Positions 1-6,260 of a stretch of DNA of 14,539 nt are shown here, piece by piece. The position numbers and the translations under genes are program-made. The notes below the pieces were generated by a model that was given only the letters and a program-made list of their open reading frames with translations, did not search any database and was not told where the DNA came from. Every line of letters starts with the position of its first letter. Positions within the stretch are counted from its first letter, which is position 1. Source of the DNA: JAGDXO01 sp964541025 (GTDB lineage Archaea > Thermoplasmatota > Thermoplasmata > Thermoplasmatales > GCA-001856825); contig CAZIOW010000028.1 in assembly GCA_964541025.1 (NCBI GenBank), positions 1-14,539 on the forward strand, read 5' to 3'.

Positions 1-53
1 TACGGAGCGAGATCTTAAGTCTCGTACCTTTAACCTGGCTCGGCAACCCCCGC
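1..53 (-). tRNA. tRNA-Leu (anticodon UAA), 3' part cut off by window start
   Basis: Read on the minus strand from 53 down, the sequence starts with the acceptor strand GCGGGGG, continues with a D arm (GCCGAGCCAGGTTAAAGG), then an anticodon stem CGAGA/TCTCG closing the seven-base loop CTTAAGA (19-13) with anticodon TAA. The first bases of a variable arm follow, which fits the long-arm class of tRNA-Leu. The T arm and acceptor 3' strand lie outside the window. It decodes UUA/UUG. Confidence 0.9.
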
Positions 54-72
54 TGGTCCATTATTCTCAATT

Positions 73-86
73 GGTAAAAAAAATTA
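73..86 (-). promoter_or_regulatory. TATA box of tRNA-Leu
   Basis: On the minus strand this reads TAATTTTTTTTACC and is centred about 26 bases before the first base of the tRNA. That is the expected archaeal box A distance for a stable RNA gene. Assigned by position and composition only. Confidence 0.5.
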
Positions 87-122
87 TCTAGCGGGAGTTA
101 AATACATTGTTTCTTAAAAATG

Positions 123-140
123 AATATATATTGTATATTA
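123..140 (+). promoter_or_regulatory. TATA box region of acyl-CoA dehydrogenase gene
   Basis: An ATATATATTGTATATTA stretch sits 18-35 bases before the ATG at 158. Its placement suggests a leaderless or nearly leaderless transcript and supports a start at 149 or 158, not the earlier in-frame TTG at 107. Confidence 0.5.
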
Positions 141-157
141 ATGTAGTAATGGTTTCT

Positions 158-1396
158 ATGGATTTCAGTTACACCGAAGAAGATGAAATGGTCAGGCAGA
201 CAGCTAGGGAATTTGTTAAAAAATATGTTTTACCCAGGAGAGATAAAATTTCTTATGGTAACAGGATACCTGAGGATATAATAAAGGCTGCTGCTGATGC
301 AGGTTTTATTGGATTCAATGTATCGGAAAGATATGGAGGGGCTGGAGGTTCAATTTCCCAGATGTCCATAATTATTGAAGAGCTAGCTAGGGGAGATGTC
401 TCAATGGCACTTCCTGTATATATTCTCCTCTTGAACGGCTGGCCTTTTATGCTTGAAAAATATGGTTCTGAGGGGGCAAAAGAGGAAATACTTCCTTCTA
501 TAACTAAAGGGAGAACATTTTTCGGGATTGGATCAACAGAACCGTCTGGAGGTTCAGACGTAATGTCTGAAAAATCCAAGGCCACAAGACTCAATAATAA
601 TACTTGGAGTCTCTCTGGTGAAAAGGTCTATATTAGCGGAGTCAGGGAAGCTTTAAATCTTCCCGGAGGAGGAGGCTTCCTTACACTATTTAGGACAGGG
701 GATCCTGCAATGGGATCAAAATCTTTCACAACATTTGCTTTCATGCTGAAGGACGTAAATGGAAGGATAAATGAAAAAATATCCCCGACTATATTCAATA
801 ACATAGCAAGAGAGGGACTTTCAACTGGAGGTTTTGCTTTCAATGATATTGAACTTGATGATAAATACAGGGTCGGAGATATAGGGAAAGGGTTCCACAT
901 AATAATGGAAGGATTCAATGTTGCAAGAATTTACGTTGCCGCAGCTTGTAATGGAGCGGCATCTGAAGCTATTGATATGGGTATTGAACATCTTAGAACA
1001 AGAAATTTATTCGGGCAACCTCTGGGAAAACAGGAGGGGCTACAATTCGAACTTTCTGAGATGTATGCAAAGCTCCAGTCCTCTAGGCTTCTGACTCAGA
1101 AAGCTGCATGGACACTTGATCGTGTTTACAGAAACAAAGAAAAAGTTTCCATGTCGGATCAGAATCTTTCTGTATCAATGGCAAAAATGACAGCACCACC
1201 TACGGCACATGAAATAATAACGAAAGTAATGGTATGGCATGGTGCTCTTGCTTATACTAAAGATACTCCATTGGGAGCAGCGCAGGGAGGAGTTATGTCA
1301 TATTTCATAGGAGCTGAGGGCGGCATAAACATAATGAAACTGATAATAGCCAGGGAGTTGCTTGGAAAAGAGTTCCTAAGTTATAAGTCAGGATAA
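158..1396 (+). CDS. acyl-CoA dehydrogenase (MCAD-type catalytic Glu)
   Basis: This is an FAD-dependent acyl-CoA dehydrogenase, which oxidises an acyl-CoA to the trans-2-enoyl-CoA in the cytoplasm and passes electrons to an electron-transfer flavoprotein. The 412-residue product has the usual family order: helical N domain (FSYTEEDEMVRQTAREF), the FAD-binding beta domain with GSTEPSGGSD, and a C-terminal helical domain with RTRNLFGQPLGKQEGLQ and LIIARELLGKEF. A Glu (about residue 387, in AEGGIN) lies eight residues before LIIARE, matching the catalytic Glu position of medium-chain enzymes. The helix-G position used by isovaleryl-CoA dehydrogenase holds Ala (NVARIYV). I chose ATG 158 (MDFSYTEE), since homologues usually start just before this motif and a TATA-like box lies upstream; ATG 149 is the alternative. 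The glycine run LPGGGGF in the beta domain is unusual. The true substrate cannot be told from sequence. It stands alone, followed by tRNA-Gln. Confidence 0.88.
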   Translation: MDFSYTEEDEMVRQTAREFVKKYVLPRRDKISYGNRIPEDIIKAAADAGFIGFNVSERYGGAGGSISQMSIIIEELARGDVSMALPVYILLLNGWPFMLEKYGSEGAKEEILPSITKGRTFFGIGSTEPSGGSDVMSEKSKATRLNNNTWSLSGEKVYISGVREALNLPGGGGFLTLFRTGDPAMGSKSFTTFAFMLKDVNGRINEKISPTIFNNIAREGLSTGGFAFNDIELDDKYRVGDIGKGFHIIMEGFNVARIYVAAACNGAASEAIDMGIEHLRTRNLFGQPLGKQEGLQFELSEMYAKLQSSRLLTQKAAWTLDRVYRNKEKVSMSDQNLSVSMAKMTAPPTAHEIITKVMVWHGALAYTKDTPLGAAQGGVMSYFIGAEGGINIMKLIIARELLGKEFLSYKSG

Positions 1397-1408
1397 ATTT
1401 TTATTATC
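1395..1408 (+). promoter_or_regulatory. TATA box of tRNA-Gln
   Basis: The sequence AAATTTTTATTATC is centred about 26 bases before the tRNA 5' end, directly after the stop codon of the acyl-CoA dehydrogenase gene. Its T-run could also help terminate that upstream gene. Confidence 0.5.
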
Positions 1409-1426
1409 TTTATTGATTAGTAGCAA

Positions 1427-1499
1427 AGCCCCGTGGTGTAGTGGACAAGCATTTCGGACTTTGGATCCGACGACGGCAGTTCGAATCTGCCCGGGGCTA
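1427..1499 (+). tRNA. tRNA-Gln (anticodon UUG)
   Basis: Complete cloverleaf of 73 bases. Acceptor stem AGCCCCG (1427-1433) pairs with CGGGGCT (1492-1498), with discriminator A at 1499. The anticodon stem TCGGA/TCCGA encloses loop CTTTGGA with anticodon TTG (1461-1463). The T loop carries the TTCGAAT consensus. No intron, and CCA is not encoded. It converges with the cysteine hydrolase gene on the other strand, leaving 23 bases between them. Confidence 0.96.
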
Positions 1500-1522
1500 T
1501 ATTCGTTGTAGGAAATGTATAA

Positions 1523-2086
1523 TCAAGTAATGGTTGCATTGAGAATGTCATTTGTTCTTACTATTTCTGAGAATTCGCCTTCAATTGATGCAAGATTAAT
1601 TCTGTGGACTTGCTCTGCTTCGAAATGGTTTCCGTGTGAATCATTTATATCAAAGGAAACTGTTGAATCCTCTATCACGTAGTTTTTAAAACCAAGATTT
1701 CCCGCCATTCTTGCTGTTGTTGAGACACAGTGCTGCATGGTTATTCCGCAAAAAAATAATTCATCGGCTCCAATATCTCTTAACCATCTTTCAAGATCCG
1801 TCCCTATGAAACAGCTGTTAACATGCTTGACAAATATTTTTTCATTCCCCCTGGGTTTCACTTTTTCCTTGATTTCATTACCCTTCTGTCCGGGGAATAA
1901 TGGCGATTTTGGATTTAATGAGTCGTGCTTGCAATATGCAACATTAAGACCATTTTTTCTCCAGAATTCAAGTATTCTTGAAATATTTTCTTCAGCATCA
2001 GGATTATTCCTGTTGCCCCATTCAGGTCTATCCCATCCCTTCTGCACATCAATTATTATTAAAACAGAATTTCTGCTTATCTCCAT
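1523..2086 (-). CDS. isochorismatase-like cysteine hydrolase
   Basis: This is a member of the isochorismatase-like cysteine hydrolase superfamily (isochorismatase, nicotinamidase, N-carbamoyl hydrolases). The 187-residue alpha/beta protein shows the Asp-Lys-Cys catalytic triad: Asp13 in VLIIIDVQKGW, Lys87 in KIFVKHVNSCF, and the nucleophile Cys120 in GITMQHCVSTTARMAG, which is the family hallmark stretch. The superfamily cleaves C-N amide or vinyl ether bonds, and the exact substrate cannot be read from these motifs. Nothing here clearly matches the metal ligands of nicotinamidases, so I leave it generic. It has its own TATA-like box about 26 bases before the ATG and appears monocistronic. 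Its 3' end faces tRNA-Gln, and the upstream isomerase unit reads in the same direction but ends at a T-run. Confidence 0.85.
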   Translation of the reverse strand: MEISRNSVLIIIDVQKGWDRPEWGNRNNPDAEENISRILEFWRKNGLNVAYCKHDSLNPKSPLFPGQKGNEIKEKVKPRGNEKIFVKHVNSCFIGTDLERWLRDIGADELFFCGITMQHCVSTTARMAGNLGFKNYVIEDSTVSFDINDSHGNHFEAEQVHRINLASIEGEFSEIVRTNDILNATIT

Positions 2087-2106
2087 AGTATCTCTATAAG
2101 AAAAAT

Positions 2107-2116
2107 TAATATAAAG
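2107..2116 (-). promoter_or_regulatory. TATA box of cysteine hydrolase gene
   Basis: Minus-strand TTTATATTAA lies about 26 bases before the ATG at 2086, consistent with a leaderless or short-leader transcript. Confidence 0.45.
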
Positions 2117-2120
2117 TTTT

Positions 2121-2127
2121 AAAAAAA
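2121..2127 (-). terminator. T-run terminator of the isomerase unit
   Basis: On the minus strand seven consecutive T residues follow the stop codon of the small winged-helix-like gene by three bases. Archaeal intrinsic termination relies mainly on such T-runs. Confidence 0.45.
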
Positions 2128-2130
2128 TCC

Positions 2131-2514
2131 TTACTTGTAACCTTCCCTGAAAATTTTATCGTATATGTTCTCTTCTTCTTTCTTGCTTGAATTAACTATG
2201 TTCTTAATTTTCTCATCATTCACATGCCAGTAGTGTATCCTCCAGGTTTTACCCTTCATGAGTGTGATGTCCTCACTGCTGGTTGAGAGTATTCCAGTTT
2301 CCTCAAGAGTGTAAAATACATCCCTGTCCTGCTGGGAAAGAACATTGTCAATGAGAGTGTCTTCATAACCAAAGAAGCTCAGGACATAGTCGGCAAGTTC
2401 CTCTATTTCCTTTTCATTCATGCCAGAGGGTTTGAACAAAATTTCCAGGGCTGTTTTCAATTCATCCCTCTTTATAACTGTCATCTCAATTTCGATGGGA
2501 ATAGATTCTGCCAC
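2131..2514 (-). CDS. small conserved protein with winged-helix-like region
   Basis: A 127-residue soluble protein of unknown function. From memory it resembles the archaeal DUF6015 family, which I cannot confirm here. The N half is helical (KRDELKTALEILF, MNEKEIEELADYVLSFFGY). The middle reads like a winged helix: a helix DRDVFYTLEETGILS followed by a beta hairpin with WRIHYWHVND. The tail is charged. The GTG start at 2514 shares its first base with the stop codon TAG of the upstream PGI/PMI gene (TAGTG), which implies translational coupling. An ATG at 2484 (MTVIKRDEL) is an alternative start that would leave a 29-base gap. No DNA target or partner is evident. Coupling suggests a role linked to sugar-phosphate isomerisation or simply shared expression. 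Confidence 0.7.
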   Translation of the reverse strand: MAESIPIEIEMTVIKRDELKTALEILFKPSGMNEKEIEELADYVLSFFGYEDTLIDNVLSQQDRDVFYTLEETGILSTSSEDITLMKGKTWRIHYWHVNDEKIKNIVNSSKKEEENIYDKIFREGYK

Positions 2515-3452
2515 TATTTATTAATATCGCTTCTGCTGAGTTCCTTCTTCAGCTTCTCTATTATTGAGACATCCCTTGGATCAATGTTTCTTTTCTTTGC
2601 TAGATAATATGAAATGTAATCACCCTTATGGATCAGTGTAAAAAGCTGAGAAATTATGGATTCTCCTTCTCCTTCTATCATCCTGAAATTTACCTTGCAT
2701 AGGTCTGATGTGATTCTTATTCTCTCCTGTATTCTTTTGCTATTATACTTGCTGCTGAGTACCATGAAATAAAAATCCCTTTTCCTGTAATCGTTCTCAA
2801 GAGCCATTGTATCATTGTGATTCAATTCGGGAAAATAGCTCCAGTAAGAAATTATCTTGGAATTTTCATTAAATTGAGTTTTCCACCTGTATGCGACTTC
2901 CCTGAACGGTGGTGTTCCATATATCACAGGGGTTTTCCTTTCCTTCCAGATTTCGTCTGCTATTTCCTCAAATTCCTCTTTTCTTTTATCAATTTTTTCA
3001 ATATTTTTAGCTGCCTCCTCGAATTCATCTTCTTTGAAACCAGCACCTCTCAAAAGAGGTACTGTAAGAAAACCTATGGCTGATCTGGGTTGCAAGCCTT
3101 TCGGAATAATTATCGAGTCTTCAACTTCCTCTTGAAGCCTTCCACCAGATGTTATTGCTCTGATGATTGCACCTTTATTTCTTGCCTTTTCCATTGCATT
3201 TATTGTCTCCTCTGTATTTCCTGAGTAGCTGATGGCAACAAATAGTGTGTTTTTATCGACAAATTCTGGAATATCGTATCCATCCACAGTAACAACAGGC
3301 TGCCTGTCATATATTTCCCTAAAAATTCTACCTGCGATCCCTGAACCTCCCATGCCTGCTATGACTATACTTTCTATCTTTTCAGGAATTTCCAATTTGC
3401 CCTTAAATGATAACTGATCTTTCAATTGCAATATTTCCTCAACATAATCCAT
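2514..3452 (-). CDS. bifunctional phosphoglucose/phosphomannose isomerase
   Basis: A 312-residue double-SIS-domain isomerase of the crenarchaeal/Thermoplasma PGI-PMI family. It interconverts glucose 6-phosphate and fructose 6-phosphate, and also mannose 6-phosphate and fructose 6-phosphate, in central sugar metabolism. The N SIS domain has IAGMGGSGIAG (31-41) and the phosphate-binding AISYSGNTEET (73-83). The PRSAIGF segment follows near 122-128. In the second domain the catalytic Glu196 sits in QFNEN and His212 in FPELNHND, both present as expected. It differs from the long classical PGIs and from cupin-type PGIs. A TATA-like box is about 25 bases before ATG. The gene heads a two-gene unit with the small winged-helix-like protein, whose start overlaps this stop codon. 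Confidence 0.9.
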   Translation of the reverse strand: MDYVEEILQLKDQLSFKGKLEIPEKIESIVIAGMGGSGIAGRIFREIYDRQPVVTVDGYDIPEFVDKNTLFVAISYSGNTEETINAMEKARNKGAIIRAITSGGRLQEEVEDSIIIPKGLQPRSAIGFLTVPLLRGAGFKEDEFEEAAKNIEKIDKRKEEFEEIADEIWKERKTPVIYGTPPFREVAYRWKTQFNENSKIISYWSYFPELNHNDTMALENDYRKRDFYFMVLSSKYNSKRIQERIRITSDLCKVNFRMIEGEGESIISQLFTLIHKGDYISYYLAKKRNIDPRDVSIIEKLKKELSRSDINK

Positions 3453-3472
3453 GTTTCATTATGTTTTCATCA

Positions 3473-3481
3473 ATAAAAAAT
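3473..3481 (-). promoter_or_regulatory. TATA box of PGI/PMI gene
   Basis: Minus-strand TTTTTTATT is centred about 25 bases before the ATG at 3452, inside the 39-base gap after the MqnD-like gene. Confidence 0.45.
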
Positions 3482-3491
3482 TTGATGCTGT

Positions 3492-4217
3492 TCATAATTC
3501 TTCAAGGAGTGAAGATTTGTTCATTAGATTTCTCAGAAATTCAATGGCCTCATTTTCCTCTTTTCCCATGTTAATTGATCTCTTGTTAACGTACTGGAGT
3601 ATTATCATTTTCACCATGTCTGGGTTTGATATTTTTCTTTCCCTATATATATCATCTGTGACAGTGCTGAAATTTTCAAGAGAATTCTTTATGCTGGTGT
3701 AAATTAATCTTTCTATCTGAGACTTTAGATCGAGAATTTCGTTGCTTATGAGTCCGAGATACAGTGGCATTGGAAGAAAATTGGTGATCTTCCCCCATTC
3801 CTCGTATAGATCTATCTTCTCGGTATTCTTGTTATATAATTCCAAAATTCGGCCTGGTTCTGTAAGCACTGGTTCCCCGCTGCCTATAATTATCCTATAT
3901 TTGCTACCTAGTAATTTTCCATAATAAAATGATAGCATATCTCCTTTCCTAACGTAGACATCACTAAAATCCCTGACTGTTAACATAATGGAAGGACCGC
4001 TGAAATATGAAAAAACACTTCCCGAGTTCAGAATTGAATACTTATCCAACTTTCTCACTGCAAGGGGAGCAGGCAGAAACATAATGTCTCCTTCCATTTT
4101 TTCTTCTGATTCCTGATAACTTTCACATGTGAATTCAAATTGTGAAATTGATCTATCGCTACATAGACCTCTTAGAATGAAATTGTATTCTATAATGTCA
4201 GGATAAATAATTTCCAT
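3492..4217 (-). CDS. divergent MqnD-like protein (futalosine pathway relative), likely altered active site
   Basis: A 241-residue relative of MqnD (1,4-dihydroxy-6-naphthoate synthase, futalosine route to menaquinone), a solute-binding-protein-like fold. The matches are local but ordered. LDKYSILNSGSVFSYFSGP (about 57-75) resembles the MqnD segment with Tyr-x-x-Leu-x-Ser-Gly and a later GP. LPMPLYLGLI (148-157) matches the LPxPLG box. DMVKMIILQYVNKRSINMG (200-218) matches the MqnD C-terminal helix. Differences: the segment between the GP and the putative active-site strand is about 24 residues shorter than in the Thermus enzyme as I remember it. Where MqnD has Ile-His-Glu, this protein reads IIIGSGEP, with no His. 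It may be inactive, a binding protein, or a changed activity. I chose ATG 4217, since it aligns with the MqnD N terminus and a TATA-like ATTTAAAC lies 26 bases upstream. An earlier ATG at 4238 would overlap that box. Confidence 0.5.
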   Translation of the reverse strand: MEIIYPDIIEYNFILRGLCSDRSISQFEFTCESYQESEEKMEGDIMFLPAPLAVRKLDKYSILNSGSVFSYFSGPSIMLTVRDFSDVYVRKGDMLSFYYGKLLGSKYRIIIGSGEPVLTEPGRILELYNKNTEKIDLYEEWGKITNFLPMPLYLGLISNEILDLKSQIERLIYTSIKNSLENFSTVTDDIYRERKISNPDMVKMIILQYVNKRSINMGKEENEAIEFLRNLMNKSSLLEEL

Positions 4218-4239
4218 TAATATAGTTAAAAAGATCATT

Positions 4240-4247
4240 GTTTAAAT
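4240..4247 (-). promoter_or_regulatory. TATA box of MqnD-like gene
   Basis: Minus-strand ATTTAAAC is centred about 26 bases before ATG 4217. It lies in the 91-base divergent region shared with the plus-strand acyl-CoA dehydrogenase gene. Confidence 0.4.
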
Positions 4248-4270
4248 GTTTATTCTCCTTATTCAGGGAA

Positions 4271-4280
4271 AATTTTTTAA
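4271..4280 (+). promoter_or_regulatory. TATA box of isovaleryl-type acyl-CoA dehydrogenase gene
   Basis: AATTTTTTAA is centred about 33 bases before ATG 4309, implying a very short leader. It lies within the in-frame extension reaching back to 4246, which argues against that earlier start. Confidence 0.45.
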
Positions 4281-4308
4281 CCTGCTTGACCATATTAATC
4301 TGGTATTC

Positions 4309-5445
4309 ATGGATCTGCATCTTTCTGATGAAATTATTGCCATAAGGGAAATGGTCAGGGAATTTTCAAGAAAAGAAATAGAACCAGTTGCGTCCAAGGT
4401 TGATAAGGATGATTTTTTCCCCAGGGAAATTTTCAGAAAAATGGGAAACCTAGGGATTCTGGGACTTACTGTGTCAGAAGAATACGGGGGCTCAGGACTC
4501 GATTACCTAACCCAGGGAATAGTTCTTGAGGAAATAAGTTATTTTTCCGGATCAATTGGATTGTCGTATGGAGCACACAGCAATCTTGTGATTGATAATC
4601 TTTTCAGGAATGCAAGCAATGATCAAAGGGATGAGTACCTGCCAGATCTTGTCAGGGGGGATAAAATAGGATCGCTCTGTTTAACAGAACCAACCGGTGG
4701 ATCGGATGCCCTTGGAAGCATGAAAACAACTTACAGAAAGGTGGGTGGTTATTACATTATAAACGGATCTAAAACTTTCATCACTAATGCACCGGTAGCG
4801 GATACTTTCATAGTATATGCAAGAGATGATGAGAGGTTTTCTGCATTTTTATTGAAAAGGTCTGATGGTGTTGAAACACCAAAATGGATAGAAAAGATGG
4901 GGATGAGAGGATCGCCCACAGGAGAAGTATACTTCAATGATTTGAAAATACCTATGAACAGGCTTATGAGAGATGAGGGGGATGGAAAAAAAATTATATA
5001 TGAAGGTCTGAATGCAGAAAGAGCTGTTTTGGCATTCGGTCCATTAGGAATTGCTAGGAGGGCATTAGATGAGGCGATTGAATATTCTCAGCAGAGGGAG
5101 CAGTTCGGGACAAAGATAGGAAACTTTGAGCTTATACAGGAGAAGCTGGCGTACATGTTTTCAAGGCTTGAATCAGTGCGCCTTCTTGCCTATGAGGCAG
5201 CCCTGATGACTAAAGAGAAAATAATTGATCCTTCCTATGCAGCGTCATCCATCATGCTCGCTTCTGAAACTGCAACACAGATAGCAAAGGATGCTCTGCA
5301 GATTTTCGGAGGTTATGGATATACTTCGGACTTCCCGCTTGAAAGACTTCTTAGGGATGCAATATTGTATGAGATCGGTGCAGGTACAACTGAAATAAGG
5401 AAAATAGTTATTGCAAAGGCAATTCAGAAGAGAAATACCAGATAA
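4309..5445 (+). CDS. acyl-CoA dehydrogenase, isovaleryl-CoA dehydrogenase type
   Basis: A 378-residue FAD acyl-CoA dehydrogenase of near-standard length. Motifs in order: LGLTVSEEYGGSG, GSLCLTEPTGGSD (FAD/substrate loop), MGMRGSPTGEVYFNDLKIP, REQFGTKIGNFELIQEKLA, QIFGGYGYTSDFPLERLLRDA and YEIGAGTTEIRKIVIAKAI. The usual catalytic Glu position near the C terminus is Ala (IGAGTTEI), while Glu is found in helix G (LNAERAVLAFGPLG, about residue 237). This swap is the signature of isovaleryl-CoA dehydrogenase, so branched short-chain acyl-CoA from leucine breakdown is the likeliest substrate class. No other leucine-degradation gene is nearby, so this rests on motifs alone. ATG 4309 (MDLHLSDE) fits the family start; the 21-residue upstream extension contains the promoter. 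The superoxide dismutase gene follows after 46 bases. Confidence 0.9.
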   Translation: MDLHLSDEIIAIREMVREFSRKEIEPVASKVDKDDFFPREIFRKMGNLGILGLTVSEEYGGSGLDYLTQGIVLEEISYFSGSIGLSYGAHSNLVIDNLFRNASNDQRDEYLPDLVRGDKIGSLCLTEPTGGSDALGSMKTTYRKVGGYYIINGSKTFITNAPVADTFIVYARDDERFSAFLLKRSDGVETPKWIEKMGMRGSPTGEVYFNDLKIPMNRLMRDEGDGKKIIYEGLNAERAVLAFGPLGIARRALDEAIEYSQQREQFGTKIGNFELIQEKLAYMFSRLESVRLLAYEAALMTKEKIIDPSYAASSIMLASETATQIAKDALQIFGGYGYTSDFPLERLLRDAILYEIGAGTTEIRKIVIAKAIQKRNTR

Positions 5446-5480
5446 CAATAATTTAAGTACGATTAATCAATATTAGTATA

Positions 5481-5486
5481 GGTGAT
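5481..5486 (+). promoter_or_regulatory. Shine-Dalgarno site of superoxide dismutase gene
   Basis: GGTGAT ends five bases before the ATG at 5492. A second ATG at 5487 is out of frame, and the SD spacing selects 5492. A weak TATA-like AATTTAAGT lies at 5450-5458. Confidence 0.6.
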
Positions 5487-5491
5487 ATGAA

Positions 5492-6106
5492 ATGGGAAAT
5501 TTTAATGCAAAACTGCCCTCTTACAAGAGCTTGAAGGGCATAAGTGAGAGAATGTTGGCTGAGCATCTGAAACTTTACAACGGATATGTTAACAAGAGTA
5601 ATGAGATAGTTGATAAACTATCCTCAGGAACAGTGGATCTTTCTAAAAGTGCCGCAACTTACAGCGAGTTCAGGGCATTAAAACTGGAACAGACATTCAA
5701 TGGGAATGGAATGTATCTGCATCAGTTCTATTTCGAGAATCTTTCAGAGAATGCACCGCAAATCCCGCAGTCTTTGAAGGAAGAAATAGAGAAGAACTTT
5801 GGTTCATATGATAAGTGGAAGGATGAATTCGTTGCAACTGGGATGGCTGGGAGAGGATGGGCTGTTCTAGGGCTAAATCTGGAAGATGGAAAACTCTACA
5901 ATCTCCTGTACGATGCACACAATATAGGCGGATTCGTAACAATAGTTCCACTGATTGTGCTGGATGTCTTTGAGCACGCATATTTCATTGATTATGGAAC
6001 AAATAGAAAGGATTACATAAATGCCTACATGGGACTTATAAACTGGTCCGTAGTTGAGAAGAGACTGGAGAAAGCCAAAAAAATGCATAAAATCTGGATT
6101 GAATGA
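5492..6106 (+). CDS. Fe/Mn superoxide dismutase family protein, divergent subgroup
   Basis: A 204-residue member of the Fe/Mn superoxide dismutase family, which converts superoxide to oxygen and hydrogen peroxide in the cytoplasm. Expected metal ligands are visible: His25 (AEHLKLYNGYVNK), His77 (MYLHQFYFENL), Asp158 and His162 (LDVFEHAYFIDY). The GRGWAVL segment is also present. Deviations from classical enzymes: the first His lies seven residues before the conserved Tyr (Tyr32), not eight, and the active-site Trp positions after the second and third ligands are Phe (Phe81, Phe160). The second-sphere Gln region instead reads YDAHN, with His143. Such a subgroup exists in bacteria and archaea as I recall. 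Metal preference and activity are therefore less certain than the family call. It has its own SD and ends before a GC-rich hairpin. Confidence 0.82.
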   Translation: MGNFNAKLPSYKSLKGISERMLAEHLKLYNGYVNKSNEIVDKLSSGTVDLSKSAATYSEFRALKLEQTFNGNGMYLHQFYFENLSENAPQIPQSLKEEIEKNFGSYDKWKDEFVATGMAGRGWAVLGLNLEDGKLYNLLYDAHNIGGFVTIVPLIVLDVFEHAYFIDYGTNRKDYINAYMGLINWSVVEKRLEKAKKMHKIWIE

Positions 6107-6115
6107 ATTGATAAA

Positions 6116-6158
6116 CCCGCTGCCCTAGAGGAGGGGCCACAGGGCAACGGGCCTTTTT
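6116..6158 (+). terminator. GC-rich hairpin with T-run after superoxide dismutase gene
   Basis: CCCG-C-TGCCCT (6116-6126) can pair with AGGGCA-A-CGGG (6141-6151), giving ten base pairs with one C/A mismatch and a 14-base purine-rich loop. Five T residues follow at 6154-6158. It sits between two convergent genes in otherwise AT-rich sequence, so a terminator or a processed structured RNA end is likely. Bases 6159-6260 hold no gene I can recognise. Confidence 0.55.
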
Positions 6159-6260
6159 AAATTAAGAAAATGATATTAAGTTTTACTGTCGTAACTTTGT
6201 TCTGAGCTGAATCTTTTCCTTGTTGATTGATACCAGTGGCATTCCTAAAGTAAATGTGAA

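Noticed and set aside
107..157. N-terminal extension of the first acyl-CoA dehydrogenase starting at TTG 107
   Set aside because: The extension covers the TATA-like region, has no family match, and MDFSYTEE at 158 fits the usual N terminus.
253..594. Antisense open frame inside the first acyl-CoA dehydrogenase gene
   Set aside because: Pro/Ser-rich translation without motifs, lying fully opposite a well-supported gene, with no SD or promoter.
4246..4308. N-terminal extension of the second acyl-CoA dehydrogenase
   Set aside because: It contains the AATTTTTTAA promoter element and gives a residue stretch unlike the family start.
5697..5981. Antisense open frame in the superoxide dismutase gene
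   Set aside because: No recognisable domain, odd composition, and the sense strand has intact catalytic motifs.
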